From contig OY761144.1 in NCBI GenBank assembly GCA_963664365.1, positions 2,914,001 through 2,978,000 on the forward strand: DNA of 64,000 nt, read 5' to 3'. Positions 25,545-33,850 of this stretch are shown here, one piece after another. The DNA comes from VXRN01 sp963664365. Lineage in GTDB: Bacteria; Chloroflexota; Dehalococcoidia; Lucifugimonadales; UBA1123. The notes under the pieces are model-generated. The model saw only the letters and a list, made by a program, of their open reading frames with translations, had not been told where the DNA came from and ran no database searches. Positions within the stretch are counted from its first letter, which is position 1. Each line of letters opens with the position of its first letter. Both the position numbers and the translations under genes were made by a program.

Positions 25545-27279
25545 GAGGCTGTCTCAAAATATCTCTCACCGATGTATACTGCCCGTGTGGAGGAGCGAGG
25601 TGACGTGTTAGGACAGCTTGTAGTGAGGTAGCGCCGATGCCTTTGAGACCCTTCAGTCGTGAACAGACCTGGCTTATGCCGCCGTCTTTGGACGATCTGG
25701 TGCCCGAAGACCACCCTGTCAGATTCGCCGCGGCGTTCGTGGACGGGCTTGACGCCGAGGCCTGGGAGGAGTTGGAGATTGACCTTCAGGGCGACCCGCG
25801 TGGAGCGAGCGCCTACCATCCCCGCGCCCTGCTGGGCGTATGGATATACGGCTTCATGACCGGTGTGCGCTCCTCTCGCAAGCTGGAGGCGGCATGCAAA
25901 GATCAGGTTCCCTACATGTGGCTTGTCGGGATGCAGAAGCCCGACCACAACACCCTGTGGCGCTTCTACAAGGCGCACCGAGACCGGATGCGGACGCTTC
26001 TGCGCCGCACGGTTCGCACCGCTGTGAGTGCGGGACTTGTGGAGTTGGCCATCCAAGCCGTGGACGGTACCCGAATCACGGCCAACGCCTCTACGAGGCA
26101 CACCCACGACGCCAAGGGGCTGAGGCGGCTGTTGGCCCGTACCGAGCAGGCTATCTCGGACCTGGAGTCCCAGAACGCCACTGGTGGCGACCCTCCGTCC
26201 GCGAGCTTGCCGCAGGAGCTTGCCAACGCCGAGGCTCTGCGCCAGCGGGTGGAGGATGCGCTGGCCCGCGTAGAGGATGATGAGGGGCCGAACTACGCGA
26301 ACCTGACCGACGATGACGCGGCCTTGCTCAACACACGTAAAGGCAACTTCATCACCGGCTACAACGCCCAGTCGGTCGTCTCCCCTCTTTGGTCCGAGGA
26401 TGAGGGCGCGGGCGGCATGTTGATCACTGCGGTGGACGTGACCTCCAACTCCGACGACCATCCCCAACTGGTACCGATGATCGAAGCGGCGGCTGAGAAC
26501 ATCGGAGCCGAGCAGGACGTAGTGACCGTTGCGGACGCCGGATACCATTCGGGACTCAACCTCGCCGAGTGCGACGCTGGCGGCCACAAGGTGATGATGC
26601 CCGAGACACACGATCGCAGACGTCGCAACCCGTATCATAAGGACCACTTCACCTACCGTTCGGAGAGCGACACCTACCTGTGTCCTCACCAGAAGGCGCT
26701 CACCTACAAGGACAGTTTCACTCACAGCAACGGCTACAGGGTCAGGCGCTATAGGGCCGAAGGTGCGCTCTGCCGCGCCTGTCCTGCCTTTGGAGAATGC
26801 ACCACCTCCACTAACGGTCGTTCCATAAGAATCAGCGAATATGAACCGGAGTTGAGACGACACAGAGAGTTGATGTCTACGGAGTCTGCCAAGTCGGTCT
26901 ACAAGCGGCGTCAGGGTCTGGTCGAGCCCGTGTTCGGCCTCCTCAAGGAGTACCACGGCGCCAGGCGCTTCCTGCTGCGAGGTCGCGAGAACGTCCTTGC
27001 CGAGTGGCGTCTGCTGGCCGCGGCGTTCAACCTCAAGAGTCTCCACAAGGTGTGGAGCGCTGCCACGCTGCCGAATTAGCCTCAAATCGGCCCGCCACGG
27101 CTACATCCACGCTGTCTGAAGGCGCCATCAAAGCCACATGCAGCCACATGATACTGCGGCTGACGGCCCGCCCACGCCACGCTACTCGCCGACTCCATCC
27201 AGTTTACCAGTCAGCACACATCACATGCCCCACCCTGCCTTCAATCTCTGCACACCTCGTGAAACTATGAGACAGCCTC
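25545..27279 (+). mobile_element. IS1182-like insertion sequence, intact, 1735 bp
   Basis: Ends are GAGGCTGTCTCA at 25545 and its inverted complement TGAGACAGCCTC ending at 27279. TGAG occurs at 25541-25544 and 27280-27283, a 4-bp target duplication. Removing the element and one TGAG restores CTCTCCCTTGAGGGAGAG, the palindromic core of the dispersed repeat. The single transposase is full length, so the element may be active. About 90 bases precede and 200 follow the gene inside the element. Confidence 0.85.
25637..27079 (+). CDS. IS1182-family transposase (DDE)
   Basis: A 480-residue transposase. The N-terminal DUF772-type region (YHPRALLGVWIYGFMTGV) is followed by a DDE nuclease: Asp in QAVDGTRITANAS, Asp in TVADAGYHS and Glu in GLVEPVFGLLKEYHG. 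Between the last two lies a cysteine cluster (CPHQ..., CRACPAFGEC) typical of the family. It moves the element by cutting at the inverted repeats. The frame is unbroken. A long open frame on the opposite strand is a shadow. Confidence 0.92.
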   Translation: MPLRPFSREQTWLMPPSLDDLVPEDHPVRFAAAFVDGLDAEAWEELEIDLQGDPRGASAYHPRALLGVWIYGFMTGVRSSRKLEAACKDQVPYMWLVGMQKPDHNTLWRFYKAHRDRMRTLLRRTVRTAVSAGLVELAIQAVDGTRITANASTRHTHDAKGLRRLLARTEQAISDLESQNATGGDPPSASLPQELANAEALRQRVEDALARVEDDEGPNYANLTDDDAALLNTRKGNFITGYNAQSVVSPLWSEDEGAGGMLITAVDVTSNSDDHPQLVPMIEAAAENIGAEQDVVTVADAGYHSGLNLAECDAGGHKVMMPETHDRRRRNPYHKDHFTYRSESDTYLCPHQKALTYKDSFTHSNGYRVRRYRAEGALCRACPAFGECTTSTNGRSIRISEYEPELRRHRELMSTESAKSVYKRRQGLVEPVFGLLKEYHGARRFLLRGRENVLAEWRLLAAAFNLKSLHKVWSAATLPN

Positions 27280-27300
27280 TGAGGGAGAGGGGATTAGTTG
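27280..27300. repeat. Dispersed palindromic repeat, right half
   Basis: TGAGGGAGAGGGGATTAG completes the repeat split by the IS; the first four bases are the target duplication. Confidence 0.6.
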
Positions 27301-27346
27301 TCTGGTCGATAAGGCTGTTTCTCAGATAATCGAAAGGCCCTGGCCC

Positions 27347-28834
27347 TCACTCTATGATGAGGTATCGGCGGAACTGTTCCATGGTCATGTCCTCGCTGAG
27401 GTATGGGTTGGTGTAGAGTTGGAGCAGTTTTTCCTCGTCGGCGGTCAACTCGTGGGTCTGGGACGGGTCTGTCGGCCTGACGCTCATCAGGTAGTTTCCC
27501 TCGGGCAGGTGTCCCATGGGCAGGAGCGCGTGCAGCAGTTCGTGCTTGAGCACCTGGCCGAAGAACTCGTCGGGAGCGGAGACGTAGATGGTGGCGAACC
27601 TCTTGTCTTCCACCTCCTCGTAGGTGTTGCATCCAAGCCGGTGCGGGCAATTGGGCGGACTCTCGACTCCGAGATGCAGGAAGAGGTTGGCGGTCTCAGA
27701 CGACTGGGCTTCGGACACTTCGACCTTCAGCTTCTGTTCTATCCAGGGTATGAAAGAGCGGAACTTGTCCCGAAGCGCTTCGCCTTCGACTATGGTGTAG
27801 AGGACCTCTTTCGGAAGCCATTTGACGTGCCTTCCGAGGAATGTGTACCTACCCGCGCATGATACGTCGCTGGCTTCCCGGAAGTCCCTGCTCTCGGAGA
27901 AGCAGTCCCATATTCGGCTCTCCACCTTCATCTTCCGGTCCATTGGCACAATGTGGTACGTGACGACCCTGAGACCGCACTCCGTGCCCTCGGCGCTAAT
28001 GGAAAAGCTAATGCCGTCGAGGTCTTCCCTGACCAGTTCTTCGTACTCCTCCACCCTGGCCTCGCAGCCCACGAGCAACTCCTGGACGGGTATGAAAGAG
28101 TCGTCGCCTTCCACGAACAGCTTGAATTCGCTCAGTCCCAAACTCAGCCTTCCCTCGTTGAATCTGGCAAAGGCGGCGTCGGTAACGGGGACGGGCGTTG
28201 GCGTAGGTTCGGGCGTAGGCGTGGGTTCAGGCGTCGGCGTAGGCTCCTGTGTCGGCGTGGGAACGGGCGTTGGCGTGGGTTCCTGAGTTGGCGTAGGTTC
28301 CTGCGTTGGCGTAGGAACGGGCGTCGGCGTAGGTTCGGGCGTTGGAGTGGGGACGAGCGTCGGTTCAGGTGTGGCAGTCGGCTCAGGTGTAGCAGTCGGC
28401 TCAGTCGTAGGTGTTGAGGCGGGAGCAGGGACCGAAGTTGCCGTAGGAGCCGGGGCGGCGGTGGGGGTCGGATTAGGCGTGTTGGTTGGCGCCGGGGCCG
28501 ACGTTGCCGTAGGAGCCGGGGCGGCAGTGGGGGTCGGTACAGCAGTGTTGGTTGGCGCCGCAGTGTTGGTCGGCGACGGACTTGGGGCGGACGTCGCGGT
28601 CGGGGCCGGAGCAGTAGTTGGGGTTGGCGGCGTCGTGGGAGTCGGCGGCGGCGCGGAGGTCGCGGTCGGGACCGGGGCGACGGTCGCAGTCGGCGCAGGC
28701 GTGGGAGTCGGAATATCGTCGGAAGCCATGCTGGGAGGCGCGGCTGTTGGCGGCGGACTCGGCGGCGGCGTGTCTTCCGTGCCGCAGGCGGCCAGAATCA
28801 AGGCCACGGACAGTATTGTCAAATATATTCGCAT
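27347..28834 (-). CDS. Lipoprotein with long Thr/Pro linker and zinc-metalloprotease-like domain
   Basis: A 495-residue protein. The signal peptide ends in the lipobox LAAC with Cys17. Residues about 23-217 are an almost pure Thr/Pro/Ala/Glu linker made of PTPTPEPT-type units, which would hold the next domain away from the surface. The C-terminal domain contains VLKHELLHALLPMGH, with the HExxH zinc signature and a further His seven residues after the second. The spacing is one residue longer than the metzincin HExxHxxGxxH. Substrate unknown. Confidence 0.75.
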   Translation of the reverse strand: MRIYLTILSVALILAACGTEDTPPPSPPPTAAPPSMASDDIPTPTPAPTATVAPVPTATSAPPPTPTTPPTPTTAPAPTATSAPSPSPTNTAAPTNTAVPTPTAAPAPTATSAPAPTNTPNPTPTAAPAPTATSVPAPASTPTTEPTATPEPTATPEPTLVPTPTPEPTPTPVPTPTQEPTPTQEPTPTPVPTPTQEPTPTPEPTPTPEPTPTPVPVTDAAFARFNEGRLSLGLSEFKLFVEGDDSFIPVQELLVGCEARVEEYEELVREDLDGISFSISAEGTECGLRVVTYHIVPMDRKMKVESRIWDCFSESRDFREASDVSCAGRYTFLGRHVKWLPKEVLYTIVEGEALRDKFRSFIPWIEQKLKVEVSEAQSSETANLFLHLGVESPPNCPHRLGCNTYEEVEDKRFATIYVSAPDEFFGQVLKHELLHALLPMGHLPEGNYLMSVRPTDPSQTHELTADEEKLLQLYTNPYLSEDMTMEQFRRYLIIE

Positions 28835-28946
28835 TCGCCTTACACCTGCCCCCTTACGTTGGATGCTCCCAATGATTGTACACCCATATCGGGTGGGCGG
28901 TATGGGACTTTAGACATCGGACAAGCGCGGTTGCACGTTGGCGAGC

Positions 28947-28975
28947 TTGACAGCGTGGAGCGGCGCGTGTAGCAT
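28947..28975 (+). promoter_or_regulatory. Promoter of the SAM-cycle operon
   Basis: TTGACA at 28947-28952, a 17-base spacer and TAGCAT at 28970-28975 give a near-consensus sigma-70-type promoter. Transcription would begin near 28982, some 20 bases before the riboswitch. Confidence 0.65.
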
Positions 28976-28999
28976 CAATACCGTCAACAGTTGAATACT

Positions 29000-29126
29000 C
29001 GTGGCTCTTATCCAGAGTGGCGGAGGGACCGGCCCCTTGATGCCCGGCAACCTGTCGCAGCGTACAGTCGCGACGACACAGGTGCCAATTCCGGCGAGCG
29101 CAGCAGGCGTTCGAGAGATGAGAGCG
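29000..29126 (+). ncRNA. SAM-I (S-box) riboswitch
   Basis: The conserved S-box elements occur in order: CTCTTATCCAGAG (P1 and start of P2), the GGCGGAGGGA kink-turn region, GGCCC, TTGATGCCCGGCAACC, GGTGCCAATTCC and GATGAGAG closing P1. CTCTTATC at 29005-29012 pairs fully with GATGAGAG at 29117-29124. The class binds S-adenosylmethionine and turns off downstream methionine/SAM genes when SAM is plentiful. It is followed by an intrinsic terminator and then mtnA. Confidence 0.95.
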
Positions 29127-29141
29127 GTAGAGATACTACCG

Positions 29142-29176
29142 AAAGACTTCTCTCGCGCCGAGAAGTCTTTTTGTTT
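29142..29176 (+). terminator. Intrinsic terminator of the SAM-I riboswitch
   Basis: AAAGACTTCTC (29142-29152), a seven-base loop and GAGAAGTCTTT (29160-29170) form a perfect 11-bp stem followed by TTGTTTG. This is the expected expression platform: SAM binding should favour this hairpin and stop transcription ahead of mtnA. Confidence 0.9.
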
Positions 29177-29200
29177 GTGTGGGAAGTAGGAACAAGGGAA

Positions 29201-30259
29201 TTGAGAACTACACTTACAGATTTCACGCCTCTTGAGTGGCGGGGGGACTCGCTGAGGATTTTGGATCAGCGAAAGCTGCCCGCGGATGAGGTGTGGATCG
29301 AGACGTCGGACTATCGCGCGGTGGTCATGGCGATCCGGAACATGTCGGTGCGCGGCGCGCCGGCCATTGGGATCGCGGGCGGATACGGCCTGGCGCTTGC
29401 GGCGATGGAGCTTGCCCAAACCGCGAACGGGGACTTCTCGGACCGTCTGCACGAGTCGGCTCGGGAGATAAGACACGCGAGGCCGACGGGGGCGAACCTG
29501 GGCGGCGCGATCGACCGGATGCTGGGTTGTATGCGGTCGGCGCAGACGATCGAAGATGTCGTGACGGACTTGGCGCGCGAGGCGGCGCTCATCCATCAAG
29601 AGGACATAGAGAGCAACCGCGAGATAGGCAGGCACGGGGCTAAGCTGATTCCGTGGGGAAGCAGGGCATTGACGCACTGCAACACGGGGGCGCTGGCAAC
29701 CGGCGGATACGGGACGGCGCTGGGCATCGTTCGGACGGCGTGGAGGGACGGCAGACTTCAACGGGTGTACGCCACGGAGACCCGTCCGCTGCTCCAGGGC
29801 TCGCGGCTGACGGCTTGGGAACTGGCGCGGGACGGCATCGACGCCTGCCTGCTGGCTGACTCGGCGGCGGGCATTCTGATGAGGCGCGGGATGGTACATT
29901 CGGTGTTCGTGGGCGCGGACAGGGTGGCGTCGAACGGGGATGTCGCCAACAAGATCGGGACGTACAATTTGGCGGTTTTGGCAAAGGAGAGCGGGGCGCC
30001 GTTCTATGTCGCGGCCCCCACGAGCACGCTGGACATGAGAATCTCATCGGGGGACGAGATAGAGATAGAGGAGCGAGGGGTAGAAGAGGTGCTGGAGTAC
30101 GGGGGTTCGCGGTCGGCGCCGGACGGGATAGCGGCGTTCAACCCGGCGTTCGACGTGACGCCGAACCGTTACGTGACGGCTATCGTCACCGAGTACGGAG
30201 TGGCGCGGCCTCCGTTCCGGCGGAGCCTGGCGGCCATGATGGAGCAATCGGATGGCTGA
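29201..30259 (+). CDS. mtnA: S-methyl-5-thioribose-1-phosphate isomerase
   Basis: About 352 residues, the usual MtnA length, from the TTG at 29201 with aaggga upstream. An upstream ATG at 28991 would run through the riboswitch and is not credible. Family motifs are RGAPAIGIAGGYG near residue 55, HCNTGALATGGYGTALG, ETRPLLQG with the catalytic region, VGADRVASNGDVANKIGT and the FNPAFDVTP ending. The enzyme isomerises methylthioribose-1-phosphate to methylthioribulose-1-phosphate in methionine salvage. The next gene, mtnP, overlaps by eight bases. Some homologues act instead on ribose-1,5-bisphosphate; the neighbours favour MtnA. Confidence 0.92.
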   Translation: MRTTLTDFTPLEWRGDSLRILDQRKLPADEVWIETSDYRAVVMAIRNMSVRGAPAIGIAGGYGLALAAMELAQTANGDFSDRLHESAREIRHARPTGANLGGAIDRMLGCMRSAQTIEDVVTDLAREAALIHQEDIESNREIGRHGAKLIPWGSRALTHCNTGALATGGYGTALGIVRTAWRDGRLQRVYATETRPLLQGSRLTAWELARDGIDACLLADSAAGILMRRGMVHSVFVGADRVASNGDVANKIGTYNLAVLAKESGAPFYVAAPTSTLDMRISSGDEIEIEERGVEEVLEYGGSRSAPDGIAAFNPAFDVTPNRYVTAIVTEYGVARPPFRRSLAAMMEQSDG

Positions 30260-31118
30260 ACCGCGTCTCGGATTCATAGGCGGGTCCGGCCTGTACGAGA
30301 TCGAGAGCCTGACGGACAGGCGGGAGATCGAGGTCTCTACTCCTTTCGGGTATCCGAGCGACAAGATCGTGCAGGGGTCTCTGAACGGAGCGCAGGTCGC
30401 GTTTCTGCCGAGACACGGTCGGGGACACCGGATCGCACCCAGCGAGATACCCGCAAGGGCGAATATCTACGCTCTGAAGTCGCTGGGGGTGCAGATGCTG
30501 GTGTCGGTGAGCGCGGTTGGCAGCCTGAAAGAGGAGATCAGGCCGCTGGACCTGGTGATACCGGACCAGATAATTGACCGGACGAGGATGAGGCAGTCCA
30601 CTTTCTTCGGGGAGGGCCTTGTGGCGCACGTCGGGTTCGCGGACCCGTTCTGCCCGGTCCTGCGCGAGGCCGCGCAGGAATCGGCGCCGGAGGGGTTGAA
30701 CGTTCACGACGGCGGGACTTACGTCGTGATGGAGGGGCCGCAGTTCTCGACGCGGGCGGAGTCGGCGCTGTACCGCTCGTGGGGGGCGTCGGTGATCGGC
30801 ATGACCGCTTTGCCCGAGGCGAAGTTGGCGAGAGAGGCGGAGATGTGCTACGTGACGCTGGCGTTCGCGACGGACTACGACGTTTGGCATGAGAGTGAGG
30901 AGGAGGTGTCTGTGGAGTTGGTAGTCCAGAACCTGATGCGGAACGTCGAGTCGGCGAGAAGCATGATCACGACGCTGACGAGCCTCGTTGAGGGTTCGGG
31001 CTCGCGGGACTGCGGTTGCGGCAGTGCGCTTGAAGCGGCGATAATTACGGACCGACGGCATATCCCGTCGGAGACAAGGCGCAGGCTGGGGCTTCTGGTG
31101 GACAAGTATCTGGGTTAG
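30252..31118 (+). CDS. mtnP: S-methyl-5'-thioadenosine phosphorylase
   Basis: A 288-residue purine nucleoside phosphorylase-fold enzyme. It shows the GGSGLY phosphate loop at the start, the PRHGRGH motif, VSVSAVGSLKEEI, EGPQFSTRAES and the ATDYDVWHE segment whose Asp selects adenine nucleosides. It splits methylthioadenosine with phosphate to adenine and methylthioribose-1-phosphate, the substrate of MtnA encoded just upstream. The start overlaps mtnA by eight bases, so the two are translationally coupled. Confidence 0.93.
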   Translation: MAEPRLGFIGGSGLYEIESLTDRREIEVSTPFGYPSDKIVQGSLNGAQVAFLPRHGRGHRIAPSEIPARANIYALKSLGVQMLVSVSAVGSLKEEIRPLDLVIPDQIIDRTRMRQSTFFGEGLVAHVGFADPFCPVLREAAQESAPEGLNVHDGGTYVVMEGPQFSTRAESALYRSWGASVIGMTALPEAKLAREAEMCYVTLAFATDYDVWHESEEEVSVELVVQNLMRNVESARSMITTLTSLVEGSGSRDCGCGSALEAAIITDRRHIPSETRRRLGLLVDKYLG

Positions 31119-31171
31119 GGGGATAGAGTATAGTTCGGGGGTGGTTTTGCGATACAGGAAGATCAGCCCAA

Positions 31172-31202
31172 CTCTGGATTCCGGCCTACGCCGGAATGAC
31201 GA
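31172..31202. repeat. Short palindromic intergenic repeat
   Basis: ATTCCGGC at 31178 and GCCGGAAT at 31190 form a stem with a short loop, with CTGG before and GACG after. This form (TGGATTCCGGCnTnCGCCGG) is a common dispersed hairpin in bacterial genomes. It lies in the gap between mtnP and the rhodanese gene and could trim or stabilise the operon mRNA. Confidence 0.5.
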
Positions 31203-31242
31203 TTAGGCGGCGTGGAAGCCGCGAAAGGAAAGGTGGGGCGAC

Positions 31243-31596
31243 ATGCCCAAGCAAGTACCGGGCGAGCCATATACCAGGCTCAGCGTAGATGAGGCGGCAG
31301 AGCTTCACGACGACGACAACTATGCGTTCGTGGACGTGCGCCGTATGGACGAGTACCTAGACGGCCACGTCAAGGACGCGCTGTTCATCACGGTGGACGA
31401 CCTGCTGGGACGGATAGACGAGCTTCCGCAGGACAAGAACCTGCTGTTCATCTGCGCGGCGGGGGTCCGCAGCGGGCTGGCGTGCGAGATGGCGGCGGCG
31501 ATGGGATTCGACCCGGACCTGCTGTACAACATCGAGGACGGCACCGGGCCGTGGATCGAAAAGGGCTATCCGACAAGCTACGGGTCAGACAAGTAA
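31243..31596 (+). CDS. Rhodanese-like sulfurtransferase domain protein
   Basis: A single-domain rhodanese of 117 residues. FVDVRRMDEYLDGHV is the first conserved region and ICAAGVRS holds the active-site Cys with its loop. Such proteins carry a persulfide sulfur between partners. It begins 124 bases after mtnP and ends one base before the PfkB kinase gene, so it belongs to the same operon or its second half. Its role in the SAM cycle is not obvious; a link to homocysteine or sulfur transfer is only a guess. Confidence 0.88.
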   Translation: MPKQVPGEPYTRLSVDEAAELHDDDNYAFVDVRRMDEYLDGHVKDALFITVDDLLGRIDELPQDKNLLFICAAGVRSGLACEMAAAMGFDPDLLYNIEDGTGPWIEKGYPTSYGSDK

Positions 31597-31597
31597 G

Positions 31598-32518
31598 TTG
31601 TCGCTGCTGGTAGTGGGATCGGTAGCCTACGACTCCGTCCGGACGCACGCCGGGAGCCGGCGGATGGCGCTGGGAGGGTCGGCGGTCTATTTCTCGATTG
31701 CCGCAAGCTACCTGACGGAAGTCAGCCTCGTGGGCGTGGTTGGAGAGGACTTCGAGCGGCGGCACGTCGATCTGCTGACCGAACACGGCGTGGACGTATC
31801 GGGGTTGGAGCGGACAGCGGGGAAGACGTTTCACTGGTCGGGGGTATACTCTACCGAGGACCTAAACACGCGGGAGACGCTGGACACGCAGCTCAACGTG
31901 TTTTCGGACTTCTCTCCCAACCTCGCAGACGTCCATCGCGCGGCGGACTACGTGTTCCTGGCGAATATCGACCCCGAGCTTCAAATGAGGGTATTGGACC
32001 AGATGGAGCGAAGGCCCAAGATGGTCGCGCTGGACTCGATGAACTTTTGGATAGACGGGAGCCGTTCCGACCTGGACAAGGTAGTCAGGCGGGTGGACAT
32101 GCTCTTCCTGGACGAGGGCGAGGTGAGGAGTTATTCAGGCGAGAACAATTTGGTCAGGGCGGCGAGACGCATCCAGGAGATGGGGCCGCGGGTGGCGGTG
32201 GTCAAACGCGGTGAGCACGGGGCGTTGGTCTTCGACGGGGACGACGCGTTCGCCGCGCCCGCGCTGCCGCTGGAGAGCGTGGTCGATCCGACCGGGGCCG
32301 GAGACTCGTTCGCGGGCGGGTTCATGGGCGCGCTCGCGTCCACGGGGGACGTGTCGAACCGCGGGCTGCGGCGGGCGGCGGTGGTGGGGTCGATGATGGG
32401 GGCGTTCGTCGTGCAGGACTTCAGCGTCGGGGGGCTGACGCATTTGAAACGGCGAGACATGCGAGACAGGTTTCAACAGTTCGTTCGGCTCACGACGTTC
32501 GATGACTTTGAGTTTTAG
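31598..32518 (+). CDS. PfkB-family carbohydrate/nucleoside kinase (possibly adenosine kinase)
   Basis: A 306-residue ribokinase-fold protein with the GGSAVYFSIAASYL N-terminal region and the C-terminal PfkB signature DPTGAGDSFAGGF containing the catalytic Asp. The start is TTG, one base after the rhodanese stop. Because the next gene is S-adenosylhomocysteine hydrolase, which releases adenosine, a role in phosphorylating adenosine is an attractive inference. Sequence alone does not distinguish this from sugar kinases. Confidence 0.82.
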   Translation: MSLLVVGSVAYDSVRTHAGSRRMALGGSAVYFSIAASYLTEVSLVGVVGEDFERRHVDLLTEHGVDVSGLERTAGKTFHWSGVYSTEDLNTRETLDTQLNVFSDFSPNLADVHRAADYVFLANIDPELQMRVLDQMERRPKMVALDSMNFWIDGSRSDLDKVVRRVDMLFLDEGEVRSYSGENNLVRAARRIQEMGPRVAVVKRGEHGALVFDGDDAFAAPALPLESVVDPTGAGDSFAGGFMGALASTGDVSNRGLRRAAVVGSMMGAFVVQDFSVGGLTHLKRRDMRDRFQQFVRLTTFDDFEF

Positions 32519-32527
32519 GAGCGGATC

Positions 32528-33802
32528 TTGACCATTACCAGTACGGAAAGAGGGCACGTTCTGGACACATCGCTGGCGGCGGACGGCGTGCGAAGGATCG
32601 AGTGGGCGGCGCGGGAGATGCCGGTCGTCAGGCGAATCCGGGAGAGGTTTTCGCAAGACCGGCCTCTGGAGGGGCTGAGAGTCGCGGCGTGCCTGCACGT
32701 GACGACGGAGACGGCGAACCTGATGCTGGCGCTGCGAGACGGCGGCGCGCGCGTCGCGCTGTGCGCGAGCAATCCGTTGAGCACTCAGGACGACGTAGCC
32801 GCGGCGCTGGTGGAGGAGTTCGGCGTCCCGACGTTCGCCATCAAGGGCGAGGACAACGAGACCTACTACGACCATATAAGGTCGGCGCTCGATCAGAAGC
32901 CCAACATCACTATGGACGACGGGGCGGACCTGGTCGCGGTGCTTCACTCGGAGCGGACGGAGTTGCTGCCGAACGTCGCGGGCGGCACCGAGGAGACGAC
33001 GACGGGGGTGATACGGCTGAACAGCCTGGCGGCGGACGGGCGGTTGAAGTACCCGATAATCTCGGTGAACGACGCGGACACCAAGCATTTCTTCGACAAC
33101 AGGTACGGCACCGGCCAGAGCACACTTGACGGCATTACCCGCGCGACGAACATACTGTGGGCGGGCAAGAAGGTCGTGGTGTGCGGGTACGGCTGGTGCG
33201 GGCGCGGTTTCGCGCTGCGCGCGCGGGGGATGGGAGCGCACACGATAGTTACGGAGGTGAACGCGGTCCGCGCGCTGGAAGCGGCGATGGACGGCCACCA
33301 GGTGATGACGATGGCCGAGGCGGCTGAGGTCGGGGACATATTCGTCACCGTCACGGGCGGGATGAAAGCCATCGGCCAAGACCACATCGCGGCGATGAAG
33401 GACGGGGCGGTTCTGGCGAACAGCGGTCACTTCGACGTAGAGATCGACCTGGACGCCATGGAGGAGATGTCGGACGGCAAGCAGACGGTCAGGCCGTTCG
33501 TGGACGAGTACCTGATGGGAGACGGCCGGAGGCTGTACCTGCTTGGAGAGGGCAGGCTAATCAATCTGGCGGCGGCGGAGGGTCACCCGTCGGCGGTGAT
33601 GGACATGAGCTTCGCCAACCAGGCGCTGTCGGTCGAGTACCTGGCTCAGAGCGCGCACAAGCTGGCGCCGGAGGTACACTCCGTGCCGCGCGACATCGAC
33701 CAGGAGATCGGCAGGCTCAAGCTGGAGTCGATGGGTATTCAGATAGACTCGCTCAACGACGAGCAGGAGCGATATTTGGCGAGTTGGGATATCGGCACAT
33801 AG
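32528..33802 (+). CDS. ahcY: Adenosylhomocysteinase (S-adenosyl-L-homocysteine hydrolase)
   Basis: A 424-residue AhcY from a TTG start with a strong aggagcgg ribosome site. The substrate region (ACLHVTTETANLM, ASNPLSTQDDVAAAL) and the NAD-binding motif VVCGYGWCGRGFA are intact, followed by NSGHFDVEID and the C-terminal tail that closes the partner subunit. It splits SAH to adenosine and homocysteine. It is shorter than the 470-residue proteobacterial type, lacking the insertion of about 40 residues, as in archaea and thermophiles. metK follows on the same strand. Confidence 0.95.
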   Translation: MTITSTERGHVLDTSLAADGVRRIEWAAREMPVVRRIRERFSQDRPLEGLRVAACLHVTTETANLMLALRDGGARVALCASNPLSTQDDVAAALVEEFGVPTFAIKGEDNETYYDHIRSALDQKPNITMDDGADLVAVLHSERTELLPNVAGGTEETTTGVIRLNSLAADGRLKYPIISVNDADTKHFFDNRYGTGQSTLDGITRATNILWAGKKVVVCGYGWCGRGFALRARGMGAHTIVTEVNAVRALEAAMDGHQVMTMAEAAEVGDIFVTVTGGMKAIGQDHIAAMKDGAVLANSGHFDVEIDLDAMEEMSDGKQTVRPFVDEYLMGDGRRLYLLGEGRLINLAAAEGHPSAVMDMSFANQALSVEYLAQSAHKLAPEVHSVPRDIDQEIGRLKLESMGIQIDSLNDEQERYLASWDIGT

Positions 33803-33850
33803 ACCCGGATACAAGGGTGATTGAGAATCAAGAACAACAGGAGGAGCCAA

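Noticed and set aside
25319..27085. Long (588-codon) minus-strand frame across the transposase gene
   Set aside because: It is antisense to a transposase with complete catalytic motifs and has Arg/Val/Gly-rich composition without domains; a GC-rich shadow frame.
28347..28913. Val/Gly/Ala-rich plus-strand frame opposite the lipoprotein linker
   Set aside because: It is the complement of the Thr/Pro repeat tract and has no independent features.
28991..29200. N-terminal extension of mtnA from the ATG at 28991
   Set aside because: These bases are the SAM-I riboswitch and terminator; the family length is matched by starting at the TTG at 29201.
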